Assembly: GCA_947462865.1 (NCBI GenBank)
Contig: CANHRW010000053.1
Coordinates: 1 to 10,582 of the forward strand
DNA: 10,582 nt
From: Bacteroidota bacterium
GTDB taxonomy: Bacteria; Bacteroidota; Bacteroidia; UKL13-3
Direction of reading: 5' to 3'
Shown in pieces: positions 1-8,055 of this stretch. Under the pieces are notes generated by a model. The model was not told the DNA's origin and ran no database searches. It was given only the letters and a program-made list of their open reading frames with translations. A program made the position numbers and the translations under genes. The first letter of the stretch is position 1. Every line of letters begins with the position of its first letter.

Positions 1-9
1 AGCAGGTAA

Positions 10-1110
10 ATGGCAGGTAATTCATTTGGAGATATTTTTAGAATAACCAGTTTTGGTGAAAGTCATGGCAAGGCCATTGGCGTAGTTATTGATGGCTGTC
101 CTGCTGGTCTAGAAATAGATTTAAAGCATATCCAAAACGAACTTGATCAGAGAAAACCAGGTAATTATACAGGAGCCAGCGCAAGAAATGAAGACCAATC
201 GTTTGAAATTTTAAGTGGAATATTTGAAGGCAAAACCATTGGTACACCTATATGTATGGTAGTGTTTAACAAAGACCATCAAACTGCTGATTACGATCAT
301 TTGAAAGCGGTTTTTAGGCCATCACATGCAGATTATACTTATTTTGTAAAGTATGGAATCAGAGACCATAGAGGAGGGGGAAGACAATCTGCAAGAGAAA
401 CAGTTGCAAGGGTTTTAGCGGGTGCTGTTGCAAAACAAATTTTGGCTAGTTACCAAGTAAAAATAAAAGCATTGGTAACCCAAATTGGCGATGTAAAATT
501 TGACCAGCCAATTACAGAAACACATTTGCAATTTTCAGCTCTAAATGATTTAAAAACAGCCGATCAAAACAGCCAACAAAAAATGCAAGCTGCCATAGAT
601 AATGCCTTGCAAATTGGAGATTCATTGGGTGGTGTGATTACTTGTATTTGCAATGGGGTTCCTCCTGGTATTGGCGAACCTGTTTTTGATAAATTACATG
701 CTGTTTTGGGTAAATCCATGCTCAGCATAAATGCGGTAAAAGGATTTGAAATTGGAAGTGGTTTTGAAGGTGCAGGTATGAAGGGTTCTATGCACAACGA
801 TTTGTTTGATTATAGAGATGGTCAAATGACAACCCAAACGAATAATAGTGGTGGGGTACAAGGGGGCATTTCAAATGGAGCGGCTATTGAAATGAAAATA
901 GCATTTAAGCCGGTATCTAGTATTGCAATCCCCCAACAAACAATCAATACCCAAAACCAAACGGTAGACCTAACTATTAAAGGCAGGCATGATGCCTGCG
1001 TTTTGCCTAGAGCTGTTGTGATTGTTGAAGCAATGGCTGCTTTAACGGTATTAGACTTTATATTTAAAAATAAAAACAGCCGGTTGCAACCTTTGGACAG
1101 CAATAGTTGA
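10..1110 (+). CDS. aroC: Chorismate synthase
   Basis: Cytosolic enzyme for the last shikimate-pathway step: it converts 5-enolpyruvylshikimate-3-phosphate to chorismate by anti-1,4 elimination of phosphate, using reduced FMN. Seen in the 366-aa product: the N-terminal signature FGESHG (residues 15-20, His19), the second signature RPSHADYT (103-110, His106 at the conserved active-site position), GGGRQSARET (122-131), and the C-terminal signature GRHDACVLPRAV (325-336) followed by EAMAALTVLDF. Length is normal for the family and no motif is missing, so the gene is intact. The ATG at 10 gives the usual AGNSFGxxF-type N-terminus. A TAA triplet sits directly before it at 7-9; it could end an upstream gene, but the window is too short to tell. 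The short tail after residue 350 is not conserved. A protease gene begins 18 nt downstream on the same strand with no terminator between, so read-through is possible although the functions are unrelated. Confidence 0.98.
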   Translation: MAGNSFGDIFRITSFGESHGKAIGVVIDGCPAGLEIDLKHIQNELDQRKPGNYTGASARNEDQSFEILSGIFEGKTIGTPICMVVFNKDHQTADYDHLKAVFRPSHADYTYFVKYGIRDHRGGGRQSARETVARVLAGAVAKQILASYQVKIKALVTQIGDVKFDQPITETHLQFSALNDLKTADQNSQQKMQAAIDNALQIGDSLGGVITCICNGVPPGIGEPVFDKLHAVLGKSMLSINAVKGFEIGSGFEGAGMKGSMHNDLFDYRDGQMTTQTNNSGGVQGGISNGAAIEMKIAFKPVSSIAIPQQTINTQNQTVDLTIKGRHDACVLPRAVVIVEAMAALTVLDFIFKNKNSRLQPLDSNS

Positions 1111-1128
1111 TTTATAAAATAGAATAAA

Positions 1129-2967
1129 ATGAAGATGATTAAAAACATAGGATTACTTTTAATGCTTGGAAGCATTCAATTGCTGCATGCTCAAAATAGG
1201 GTTCCCTGTCAAACAGATGAAATGCTCAAAGAAATGCAAGCACTTGATCCTTCTTTGAAACAATTTCAAATAGATGCTGACAACAAGCTCAGAACACTGC
1301 AGTATTCAGCAGAAAAGGCTACTTCTGTAAAATACATTCCAGTGGTGTTTCATGTTTTGCATAAATGGGGCGCCGAAAATATATCACAAGCTCAGGTTTT
1401 AGATGCTGTTAGAGCCTTGAATGAAGATTTTAGAAAATTAGCTGGAACCAATGGCGCCAAATCAACAGATCCATTGGCAGTAGATATGCAATATGAATTT
1501 AGATTGGCTCAGTTTGATCCTTCTGGGAAACCAACAAATGGTGTGAATAGGGTTTATAGCACACTCACTGACAATGCAAGAGATAATGCGAAGTCTTTGT
1601 CATATTGGGATGCTAAAAAGTATTACAATGTTTGGGTAGTGAATTCCATTCAAAATTCTATGGGTTCAACAGGTGGAATAGTTTTGGGATATGCACAATT
1701 TCCTTTCATGTTATCTAGTAGACCTAAAACTGATGGGGTGATGCTTTTGGCCAACCAGGTAGGTACTATTGAAGTTGGTGCTACTGACAATCAAATGGGT
1801 AGAACATTTACCCATGAAACAGGACATTGGATTGGGTTGTACCACACTTTTCAAGATGGATGTGCGGGTTTAACGCCAAATACATGTGATATAGAAGGAG
1901 ACAGAGTGTGCGACACTCCTCCAACATCTGATGCAAGTTATGGTTGTCAAACAAACCGTGAATCTTGCAATACTGGAACTTTGGCAATGATTAAAAATTA
2001 CATGGATTATTCTGATGGTAACTGCATGGATATGTTTACAGTAGGTCAGAAATCAAGGTCAGATGCTTCCATGAATTCATTTAGATCTCTTATTTACAGT
2101 ACCGCTAATATAAAGGCAAGTGGCTTAAATGCTGATGGAACCTATGTGCCTCTCTCTTCATCTTCATTAAAAGCACCTTACAAATGTGGTTTTAACATGG
2201 GCGATTTTTCAAGAGATGGTTGGAGATTTGAAAATTATACGAGTCCAGGAGACAGTGGTTGGAAAGAATCAACTAAAGCTGCATATGAAGGATCTGGTGC
2301 TATGTGTGCAAGAAATGTTTTACATGTAAGATTGAATAATAGAAACGCATTTGTTTCACCAAGTATAGATTTGACTAATTTGTCTAATCCAAGGTTGAGT
2401 TTTTTGTTGGCTTATGCAAAAAGAATTGGTGCCAGTAACGACAGGATAAAAGTATTCATATCAAATAATTTTGGTAGAACTGAAGAATTGCTCACAACTT
2501 TAACACCTGCAGATATGGCAACTGGACTTACTTCTAGTACAGAATTTGTTCCAAGTGTAGATGAGTGGAAATCATTTAAAATTGATTTAAGTGCATACAA
2601 AGAGTATAACAATTGTCAAATTAGGTTTGAACTCACTTCTTTAAGAGGTAATAATATTTACATAGACAATTTTGATTTGGGCGATGCTACCGGAGTTGGC
2701 AAGAGTTTTGAAAATCAATTTGATTTCAATTTGTTTCCTAATCCTGTAAACGACAACTTGTCCATTTCATTTAAACAGCCTGTTATAGCTCATTTTGAAT
2801 TAAGTATTTATTCAATAGATGGTGCTTTAATCTTAACAAAAGCGTATCCATTCGCTTCTGAATCTGAACAAATAGATTTCAATATTGAAGCTTTACATTC
2901 AGGTGTTTATCTTTTTGAAATTAAATCAGACAAGGGCAATCTGATCAAAAGATTTATTAAAAACTAA
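1129..2967 (+). CDS. Secreted M43 (pappalysin-like) zinc metalloprotease with T9SS sorting domain
   Basis: Predicted exported endopeptidase, 612 aa. Order of parts: Sec signal peptide (residues 1 to about 21: Lys-containing start, hydrophobic IGLLLMLGSIQLLHA, probable cleavage before QN); a propeptide-like stretch to about 65; a metalloprotease domain of about 68-325 with the zinc site HETGHWIGLYH (229-239; His229, His233, His239 as ligands, Glu230 as general base) and Met-turn NYMDYS (290-295); six cysteines (245, 253, 261, 273, 280, 299) around the site that could form disulfides; a beta-rich region of about 350-520 ending in NIYIDNFDLGD, resembling the MAM or jelly-roll modules of Bacteroidota surface proteins; and a type A T9SS C-terminal domain (about 530-612) with FNLFPNPV, the LSIYSIDGALI strand, and SGVYLFEIKSDKG near the end. 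Family knowledge: M43 cleaves protein substrates, and T9SS cargo crosses the outer membrane, loses the C-terminal domain, and is released or anchored. Substrate unknown. ATG 1129 was chosen; ATG 1135 (MIKN) would also leave a functional signal peptide. The 5' sequence is A-rich without a Shine-Dalgarno. An intrinsic terminator follows at once. Confidence 0.93.
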   Translation: MKMIKNIGLLLMLGSIQLLHAQNRVPCQTDEMLKEMQALDPSLKQFQIDADNKLRTLQYSAEKATSVKYIPVVFHVLHKWGAENISQAQVLDAVRALNEDFRKLAGTNGAKSTDPLAVDMQYEFRLAQFDPSGKPTNGVNRVYSTLTDNARDNAKSLSYWDAKKYYNVWVVNSIQNSMGSTGGIVLGYAQFPFMLSSRPKTDGVMLLANQVGTIEVGATDNQMGRTFTHETGHWIGLYHTFQDGCAGLTPNTCDIEGDRVCDTPPTSDASYGCQTNRESCNTGTLAMIKNYMDYSDGNCMDMFTVGQKSRSDASMNSFRSLIYSTANIKASGLNADGTYVPLSSSSLKAPYKCGFNMGDFSRDGWRFENYTSPGDSGWKESTKAAYEGSGAMCARNVLHVRLNNRNAFVSPSIDLTNLSNPRLSFLLAYAKRIGASNDRIKVFISNNFGRTEELLTTLTPADMATGLTSSTEFVPSVDEWKSFKIDLSAYKEYNNCQIRFELTSLRGNNIYIDNFDLGDATGVGKSFENQFDFNLFPNPVNDNLSISFKQPVIAHFELSIYSIDGALILTKAYPFASESEQIDFNIEALHSGVYLFEIKSDKGNLIKRFIKN

Positions 2968-2970
2968 AAG

Positions 2971-2999
2971 AAAGGGGTTCAAATCTGAATCCCTTTTTT
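2971..2999 (+). terminator. Intrinsic terminator after the M43 protease gene
   Basis: An 11-bp stem (AAAGGGGTTCA / TGAATCCCTTT, one G-U pair) with a 4-nt AATC loop starts 3 nt after the protease stop codon and runs into six T residues (2994-2999). This is a classical Rho-independent terminator. It closes the aroC-protease transcription unit, so topA needs its own promoter. Confidence 0.88.
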
Positions 3000-3062
3000 G
3001 TTTCATAAAATGCTTAATAGTACCTAAAGTCAATCTCATTCATTGTTACATTTAGGTTTTTA

Positions 3063-3097
3063 TTCATAGATTGCAGAAATGTTTTGAAATCTATGAA
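3063..3097. repeat. 10-bp perfect inverted repeat upstream of topA
   Basis: TTCATAGATT (3063-3072) and AATCTATGAA (3088-3097) are perfect reverse complements around a 15-nt spacer. No T-run follows, so it is not a terminator. The spacer contains the TTTG that I propose as the -33 element for topA, so the repeat could be a dimeric regulator's operator. It could equally form an RNA hairpin if transcription began upstream. A weaker 7-bp pair, ACCTAAA (3022-3028) and TTTAGGT (3051-3057), lies just before it. Confidence 0.5.
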
Positions 3098-3112
3098 CTT
3101 GTGATTGATTTG
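3083..3112 (+). promoter_or_regulatory. Candidate Bacteroidota-type promoter for topA
   Basis: TTTG (3083-3086) is followed after 18 nt by TTGATTTG (3105-3112). The phylum consensus is TTTG at -33 and TAnnTTTG at -7, so this matches all but one fixed position. Transcription would start near 3119 and leave a leader of about 30 nt. It lies after the protease terminator, where a promoter is needed. A rival -7, TACATTTA (3047-3054), has no good -33 partner. This is inferred from motif and position only. Confidence 0.38.
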
Positions 3113-3148
3113 CATGTTAGAGTAGATGAACATATTAATTGAAGACAA

Positions 3149-5548
3149 ATGACCAAAAACCTAGTAATTGTAGAATCACCGGCCAAAGCCAAAACCATAG
3201 AAAAATTCTTAGGCAAAGACTTTACTGTTAAATCGTGTTTTGGACATATCAGGGATTTGGCTAAAGGAGACTCCGCAATAGATATTGCCAATAATTTTAT
3301 GCCTTCTTATGAGGTTAGCGACGATAAAAAAGCAATTGTTGCTGAACTGAAAAAACTTTCAAAAGAAGCAGATATGGTATGGTTAGCCTCCGACGAGGAC
3401 CGAGAAGGAGAAGCCATCAGTTGGCATTTGAGTGAAGTCTTAAAATTAGATGAACACAAAACCAAAAGAATTGTCTTTCATGAAATTACTAAACCAGCTA
3501 TTTTAAAAGCCATTGATAACCCAAGAACAATAGATCAAAATTTAGTAGATGCACAACAAGCAAGACGTGTGTTAGACCGTTTAGTAGGTTTTGAACTTTC
3601 ACCAGTATTATGGAAAAAAGTAAAGGCCAATTTGTCTGCAGGTAGGGTTCAATCAGTTGCTGTAAAGTTAATTGTTGATAGAGAAAGAGAAATCAACCAG
3701 TTTCAATACCAATCTGCATTTAGAATTTTAGCGAGTTTTAATGTGGGTGGAAAGGTGATGGAAGCAGAATTGGGTAAAAGATTTGAAACAGAAGCAGAAG
3801 CATATCAGTTTCTAGAGAAATGTAAATCGGCTCAATTTACCATTAAAAATTTAGAAGTAAAGCCTACTGAAAAATCGCCTGCAGCCCCTTTTACAACATC
3901 AACTTTACAACAAGAAGCCAGTAGAAAACTTGGTTATGGTGTAAGTACGACTATGAGTATTGCACAAAAACTTTATGAACACGGGCATATTACCTATATG
4001 AGAACAGACAGTGTGAATTTGTCTGAGTTAGCTATTGGCGCCGCAAAAAATCATATTGTCAATAATTTTGGTGAAGCCTACAGTAGACCTATGCGCTATG
4101 CTACTAAAAATGAAAGTGCGCAGGAGGCACACGAAGCCATTCGTCCAACTTATTTTGAAAATCAAGAAATAGATGGTACCAATCAAGAAAAACGCCTTTA
4201 CGATCTCATTTATAAAAGAGCCATTGCCTCTCAGATGTCTAAAGCCAAGATTGAAAAAACCATCGCACAGATTGAAATTTCAGGATTACCTGAAGTATTA
4301 ATTGCAACAGGTGAAGTACTAAAATTTGATGGATTTCTTAAAGTTTACCTTGAAAGCACAGATGATGAGTCTGATGATGAAAATAGCAAGATGCTACCTC
4401 CATTACATATTGGTGAACAACTGAATTTTATGCAAATGGAAGCTGTACAAAGGTATACCAGACCATCTGCCAGATATACTGAAGCAAGTTTGGTTAAAAA
4501 AATGGAAGAATTGGGAATTGGAAGACCTTCAACCTATGCGCCAACTATTTCAACCATTCAGAAAAGAGGCTATGTCTTGAAAGAAGACAGAGAAGGCAAA
4601 GACAGGCAATTTATACAAATGATATTGGCAAATTCTGAAATTAGTAAGGAAACCAAAACAGAGAAATTTGGCAGCGAAAAATCAAAATTATTTCCAAGTG
4701 ATATTGGCATGCTTGTAACGGATTTTTTAAGTAAACATTTTGATCAGATTATGGATTTTGGTTTTACAGCCAGTGTAGAAAGTGAATTTGATAAAATTGC
4801 TCAAGGTCAATTGAAATGGAATAAAATGATTGAGAAATTTTATGGGCCATTTCATACAGGTGTAACCAAAACTAGTGAAACCGCAGAAAGGCAAAATGCA
4901 GAGAGGTCTTTGGGAATTGATCCTGAATCTGGGCTGCCGGTTTTTGTAAGGGTAGGGAGGTTTGGCCCATTTGCGCAAATTGGAGAAGCCAAAGAAGATG
5001 CCAAAGACAAACCCAAATACGCAAGCCTTCGAACCGGACAGTTAATCGAGACAATTACATTAGTAGAGGCTTTAGATTTGTTTAAATTACCACGCGTATT
5101 AGGCGTTTTTGAAGACAAAGATGTAAAAGCTGCCATTGGAAGATTTGGTCCATATTTAATGCACAACAGTAAATTTATTTCAATTCCAAAAACGGATGAT
5201 GTGTTTGAAATTGGTATTGAAAGAGCAATAGAATTAATAGAAAACAAGCGAGTTACTGATGCCAATAAATTAATTAAATCGTTTCCGGAAGATGAAACTG
5301 TTAAGATTTTAAATGGTAGATGGGGTCCTTATATTGGCAGAGGAAAAGACAATTTTAAAATTCCTAAAACAGAAAACATAGAAGCTTTGACTTTTGAAAA
5401 AGTAATGGCCATCATAGAAAAAGATGCTAAAGGTGCCAAACCAGTTTCGCCAAAAAATGATGCGATTAAAGCAACTGCAACCAAGAAAATAGCTGCCAAA
5501 AAATCAACTACCAAAAAGGCAGCGCCTAAAAAATCAGCAAAAAAGTAA
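3149..5548 (+). CDS. topA: DNA topoisomerase I (type IA)
   Basis: Relaxes negative supercoils by transient single-strand cleavage with a 5'-phosphotyrosine link; acts on the nucleoid, balancing gyrase. The 799-aa product has an N-terminal TOPRIM domain (about 3-115: LVIVESPAKAKTIEKFLG, invariant Glu9; metal-binding DEDREGE at 82-88), the QQARRVLDRLVGFELSP segment (136-152) and SAGRVQSVAV (163-172), the active-site ITYMRTDS (281-288, catalytic Tyr283), EAHEAIRPT (326-334) and ELGIGRPSTYAPTI (454-467). After about residue 585 there are no Cys4 zinc ribbons of the E. coli kind. Instead there are three repeated modules centred on GRFGPF (603-608), GRFGPY (664-669) and GRWGPY (723-728), the type found in many non-proteobacterial enzymes. 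The end (about 757-799) is a Lys/Ala tail with KK doublets about every five residues, likely disordered and DNA-binding. The ATG at 3149 places MTKNLVIVESPAKA at the family's usual N-terminus. A SirB1-like gene follows after 2 nt, so the two are almost certainly co-transcribed. Confidence 0.98.
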   Translation: MTKNLVIVESPAKAKTIEKFLGKDFTVKSCFGHIRDLAKGDSAIDIANNFMPSYEVSDDKKAIVAELKKLSKEADMVWLASDEDREGEAISWHLSEVLKLDEHKTKRIVFHEITKPAILKAIDNPRTIDQNLVDAQQARRVLDRLVGFELSPVLWKKVKANLSAGRVQSVAVKLIVDREREINQFQYQSAFRILASFNVGGKVMEAELGKRFETEAEAYQFLEKCKSAQFTIKNLEVKPTEKSPAAPFTTSTLQQEASRKLGYGVSTTMSIAQKLYEHGHITYMRTDSVNLSELAIGAAKNHIVNNFGEAYSRPMRYATKNESAQEAHEAIRPTYFENQEIDGTNQEKRLYDLIYKRAIASQMSKAKIEKTIAQIEISGLPEVLIATGEVLKFDGFLKVYLESTDDESDDENSKMLPPLHIGEQLNFMQMEAVQRYTRPSARYTEASLVKKMEELGIGRPSTYAPTISTIQKRGYVLKEDREGKDRQFIQMILANSEISKETKTEKFGSEKSKLFPSDIGMLVTDFLSKHFDQIMDFGFTASVESEFDKIAQGQLKWNKMIEKFYGPFHTGVTKTSETAERQNAERSLGIDPESGLPVFVRVGRFGPFAQIGEAKEDAKDKPKYASLRTGQLIETITLVEALDLFKLPRVLGVFEDKDVKAAIGRFGPYLMHNSKFISIPKTDDVFEIGIERAIELIENKRVTDANKLIKSFPEDETVKILNGRWGPYIGRGKDNFKIPKTENIEALTFEKVMAIIEKDAKGAKPVSPKNDAIKATATKKIAAKKSTTKKAAPKKSAKK

Positions 5549-5550
5549 AC

Positions 5551-6501
5551 ATGCTTTCGGATTCTGAATTAAGGTCTTTGGTTGTATTGTTAGATGATGA
5601 CGATCCTGAGGTTGCGAGTTTAATTGAACAGAAAATACTTTCAATCGGTTTAGAAATGATTCCGGTTCTAGAAAATGAATGGACCTTGATCAACGACATG
5701 CAACACCAGCAGAAAGTTGAAAACATCATTCATCAAATTCATTTTCAATCGCTGAAAATAGCTCTGAAAGATTGGGTTGACGGCGAAAAACAAGATTTAT
5801 TAGAAGGCTGTTTTTTAATTTCAAAATACAAGTTTCCCTCATTAAATATAGATGAGGTTAAGCAAGCCATTGAGAAATTAAAAATGGATGTTTGGTTAGA
5901 AATGCATTATGACCTGAGCCCATATGAAAAAGTAAAAATACTCAATTATGTTTTTTATCAGGTTCACGGTTTTAAAGGAAATACCTCTTCTTATCATGAT
6001 CCTAAAAACTCTTTTATTAACCAGGTTTTAGAAAGTAAACAAGGTAGTCCTATTTTATTGGCTGTTATTTATATGTTGATTGGTCAAAAATTAAATTTGC
6101 CAATTTTTGGTGTAAATCTACCCCAGCACTTTGTATTGGCTTACATGGATAGTGTTGTATCAGGCAATTTAGATGCTTTGTACAACCATCCAGGAGTTAA
6201 CGAGTCATATAAGAATGGCGATGTATTGTTTTACATCAATGCGTTTAATTTAGGTGCTATTTTTTCAAAGGCAAATCTAGACCAGTTTCTCAAGCAAATT
6301 AGCATAGAACCCAATCCAGCTTTTTTTAGACCTTGCTCAAATTTAGAAATTCTAAAGCGCATACTTAGAAATTTAAGTGCATCTTTCGAAAAGTTGAACA
6401 GACCTGAAGCTAAAAGTGAAATTCAAGAATTATTGTTTTTACTAGGAGAGCCACCTCTCAATAGCTTTACAGATTTGTCAGCGGAGTTTGGTGACGAGTA
6501 A
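5551..6501 (+). CDS. SirB1-like protein with transglutaminase-like fold
   Basis: Exact function unknown. The 316-aa product has an acidic, helical, possibly HEAT-like N-terminal part (about 1-80) and a central domain resembling the SirB1 / Transglut_core2 family: an extended FYQVHGFKGNTSSYHDPKNSFINQVLESK lead-in (135-163), the nucleophile-helix position GSPILLAVIYMLIGQKLNLPIFGVNLPQHFVL spanning 165-196, His193, then FYINAFNLGAIFS (227-239), equivalent to the family's (I)DPFxxG strand. Where true transglutaminases or cysteine proteases carry the catalytic Cys at the start of this helix, this protein reads Gly-Ser-Pro, as SirB1 proteins commonly do, so an enzymatic role is doubtful. No signal peptide or membrane segment, so cytosolic. 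ATG 5551 lies 2 nt after the topA stop, which favours coupled translation. The stop codon abuts the stop of convergent rng with no spacer. The family call is confident; the role is not. Confidence 0.82.
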   Translation: MLSDSELRSLVVLLDDDDPEVASLIEQKILSIGLEMIPVLENEWTLINDMQHQQKVENIIHQIHFQSLKIALKDWVDGEKQDLLEGCFLISKYKFPSLNIDEVKQAIEKLKMDVWLEMHYDLSPYEKVKILNYVFYQVHGFKGNTSSYHDPKNSFINQVLESKQGSPILLAVIYMLIGQKLNLPIFGVNLPQHFVLAYMDSVVSGNLDALYNHPGVNESYKNGDVLFYINAFNLGAIFSKANLDQFLKQISIEPNPAFFRPCSNLEILKRILRNLSASFEKLNRPEAKSEIQELLFLLGEPPLNSFTDLSAEFGDE

Positions 6502-8055
6502 TTACAATTGAATTTCTTCTTGGTCTTGGTTTAAAAACCTGGATTGTACCAAGTGCATGGAAGCGCTCGCATTGATTTTAATCCACTGTTTGTATTTGAA
6601 AAACCATTTCATGCGAGGAGAATACATTCCTTTAGTTAAAAATGCGGCAATAAATGGATGTACTTCAAGTGTAACCCCCTTCAGGTGAAGATTGTTTACT
6701 AAATAAGATAGTTTGTTCTCAATTTCATCGGCTATGTTTACACTTGATTGAATTTCACCAGTTCCTGCGCAAGAAGGACATTTTTCCATCACTTCTACAG
6801 CCATCTCAGGCCTTACACGTTGTCTGGTTATTTGAATTAAACCAAACGGACTCATTGGCAAAATTTTGTGTTTTGCACGGTCCGATTTCATGGCCAATTT
6901 CAATTTTTCATAGACTTCCTTTCTATTGGAAGCATTTTTAAGGTCTATTAAATCAATTACAATAATGCCGCCCATGTCTCTTAAACGGAGCTGTCTGGCA
7001 ATCTCCTCAACAGCTTCCATGTTTACTTTAAGCGCATTTTCTTCTTGGTTTTCACCTTTATTGGCAATGTTTCCTGAATTGACATCGATGACGTGCAAGG
7101 CTTCGGTATGTTCTATAATTAAATAGGAGCCTCCCATGAAATTTACCTCTTTACCAAAGCTGGTTTTGATTTGTTTATCAATACCAAAATGCTCATACAT
7201 GGGTGTTTTACCAGTGTACAATTTGACAATAGAGGCCAATTCTGGCGATTTGTCGTTCAGGTAGTTTTTGATTTTTGCATGCAAGAATTTATCATTCAAA
7301 TGAATGCCAATAAACTCATCATTAACTAGATCTCTAACAATGGTTAAAGTACGGTCGTTTTCACCTAAAACTTTTTGAGGTGGATGTGCTTCGATTAATT
7401 GTGAACAAAGGCCATTCCATTTAGAGAGTAAATCTTTTAAATCATTTTGTAAATCTTCAGCGCTAATTCCTTCAGCGTTAGTACGTATAATGATTCCAAA
7501 ATTTTCTGGTTTGATTCCAGCAACTGCATCTTTTAAACGTTTTCTTTCTTCATTTTTAGCAATTTTCTTGGAAATACTTATGCTTTTATCAAAAGGAATT
7601 AACACTAAAAAGCGTCCAGCTAAAGAGATTTCTGCGCTTAATCTTGGCCCTTTATTTGAAATAGGCTCTTTACTAACTTGAACCAGAACTTGCTGGTTGC
7701 GTTTTAATAATTGGGTAATTTTACCTGATTTTTGTATATCACTTTCAAGGTGTTCTTTGGTAATCAAATAATTTGATGGTTTGTCATTTCTGAGCATCTT
7801 CACAAATTTTACCAATGACAATACTTGAGGGCCTAAATCTAAATAATGTAGAAATGCATCTTTTTCATGCCCTACATCAATGAAGGCAGCGTTTAATCCA
7901 GGCATGATTTTACCAACTGTACCAAAAAAAACATCGCCTACTTGGTATTGCGTATTTTCGGTTTCGTGGTGAAGTTCAATTAACTTCTTGTTTTTTAATA
8001 GGGCAATATCTATTCCTCCCGAAGGGCTTGAATTGATGATTAATTCGTAATTCAA
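6502..8055 (-). CDS. rng: Ribonuclease G (RNase E/G family)
   Basis: Endoribonuclease that cuts single-stranded AU-rich RNA; in known cases it matures the 16S rRNA 5' end and degrades mRNA. The 517-aa product has an N-terminal RNase H-like segment, an S1 domain (about 36-130: YQVGDVFFGTVGKIMPGLNAAFIDVGHEKDAFLH), the 5'-sensor region (PISNKGPRLSAEISLAGRFLVLIPF, 131-155), the catalytic DNase I-like domain with DVNSG (324-328, Asp324) and IVIDLIDL (365-372, Asp368) as Mg ligands, and the zinc-link CPSCAGTG (426-433, Cys426/Cys429). A C-terminal part of about 90 residues follows; there is no long degradosome scaffold, so RNase G rather than RNase E. Start choice: the frame stays open upstream to a TTG at 8148, but conserved family sequence begins only at MNYELIINSS, whose first codon is TTG at 8053-8055. 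No ATG lies nearby; the next in-frame Met is inside the S1 domain. Last gene of the HU-TPR-small basic protein operon, after a 121-nt gap carrying a strong hairpin. Confidence 0.95.
   Translation of the reverse strand: MNYELIINSSPSGGIDIALLKNKKLIELHHETENTQYQVGDVFFGTVGKIMPGLNAAFIDVGHEKDAFLHYLDLGPQVLSLVKFVKMLRNDKPSNYLITKEHLESDIQKSGKITQLLKRNQQVLVQVSKEPISNKGPRLSAEISLAGRFLVLIPFDKSISISKKIAKNEERKRLKDAVAGIKPENFGIIIRTNAEGISAEDLQNDLKDLLSKWNGLCSQLIEAHPPQKVLGENDRTLTIVRDLVNDEFIGIHLNDKFLHAKIKNYLNDKSPELASIVKLYTGKTPMYEHFGIDKQIKTSFGKEVNFMGGSYLIIEHTEALHVIDVNSGNIANKGENQEENALKVNMEAVEEIARQLRLRDMGGIIVIDLIDLKNASNRKEVYEKLKLAMKSDRAKHKILPMSPFGLIQITRQRVRPEMAVEVMEKCPSCAGTGEIQSSVNIADEIENKLSYLVNNLHLKGVTLEVHPFIAAFLTKGMYSPRMKWFFKYKQWIKINASASMHLVQSRFLNQDQEEIQL

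Noticed and set aside
1..9. End of a gene upstream of aroC (TAA at 7-9)
   Set aside because: Two codons plus a possible stop are not enough to support a gene.
1082..1091. Perfect palindrome GGTTGCAACC at the end of aroC
   Set aside because: It lies in coding sequence, is only 10 bp and has no loop or nearby promoter; probably chance.
822..1175. Antisense open frame of 117 codons over the end of aroC
   Set aside because: It lies opposite aroC and the start of the protease, with no family motif. Both sense-strand genes are certain.
4852..5265. Antisense open frame of 137 codons within topA
   Set aside because: It mirrors the topA C-terminal modules and has no start context or recognisable domain; topA is intact here.
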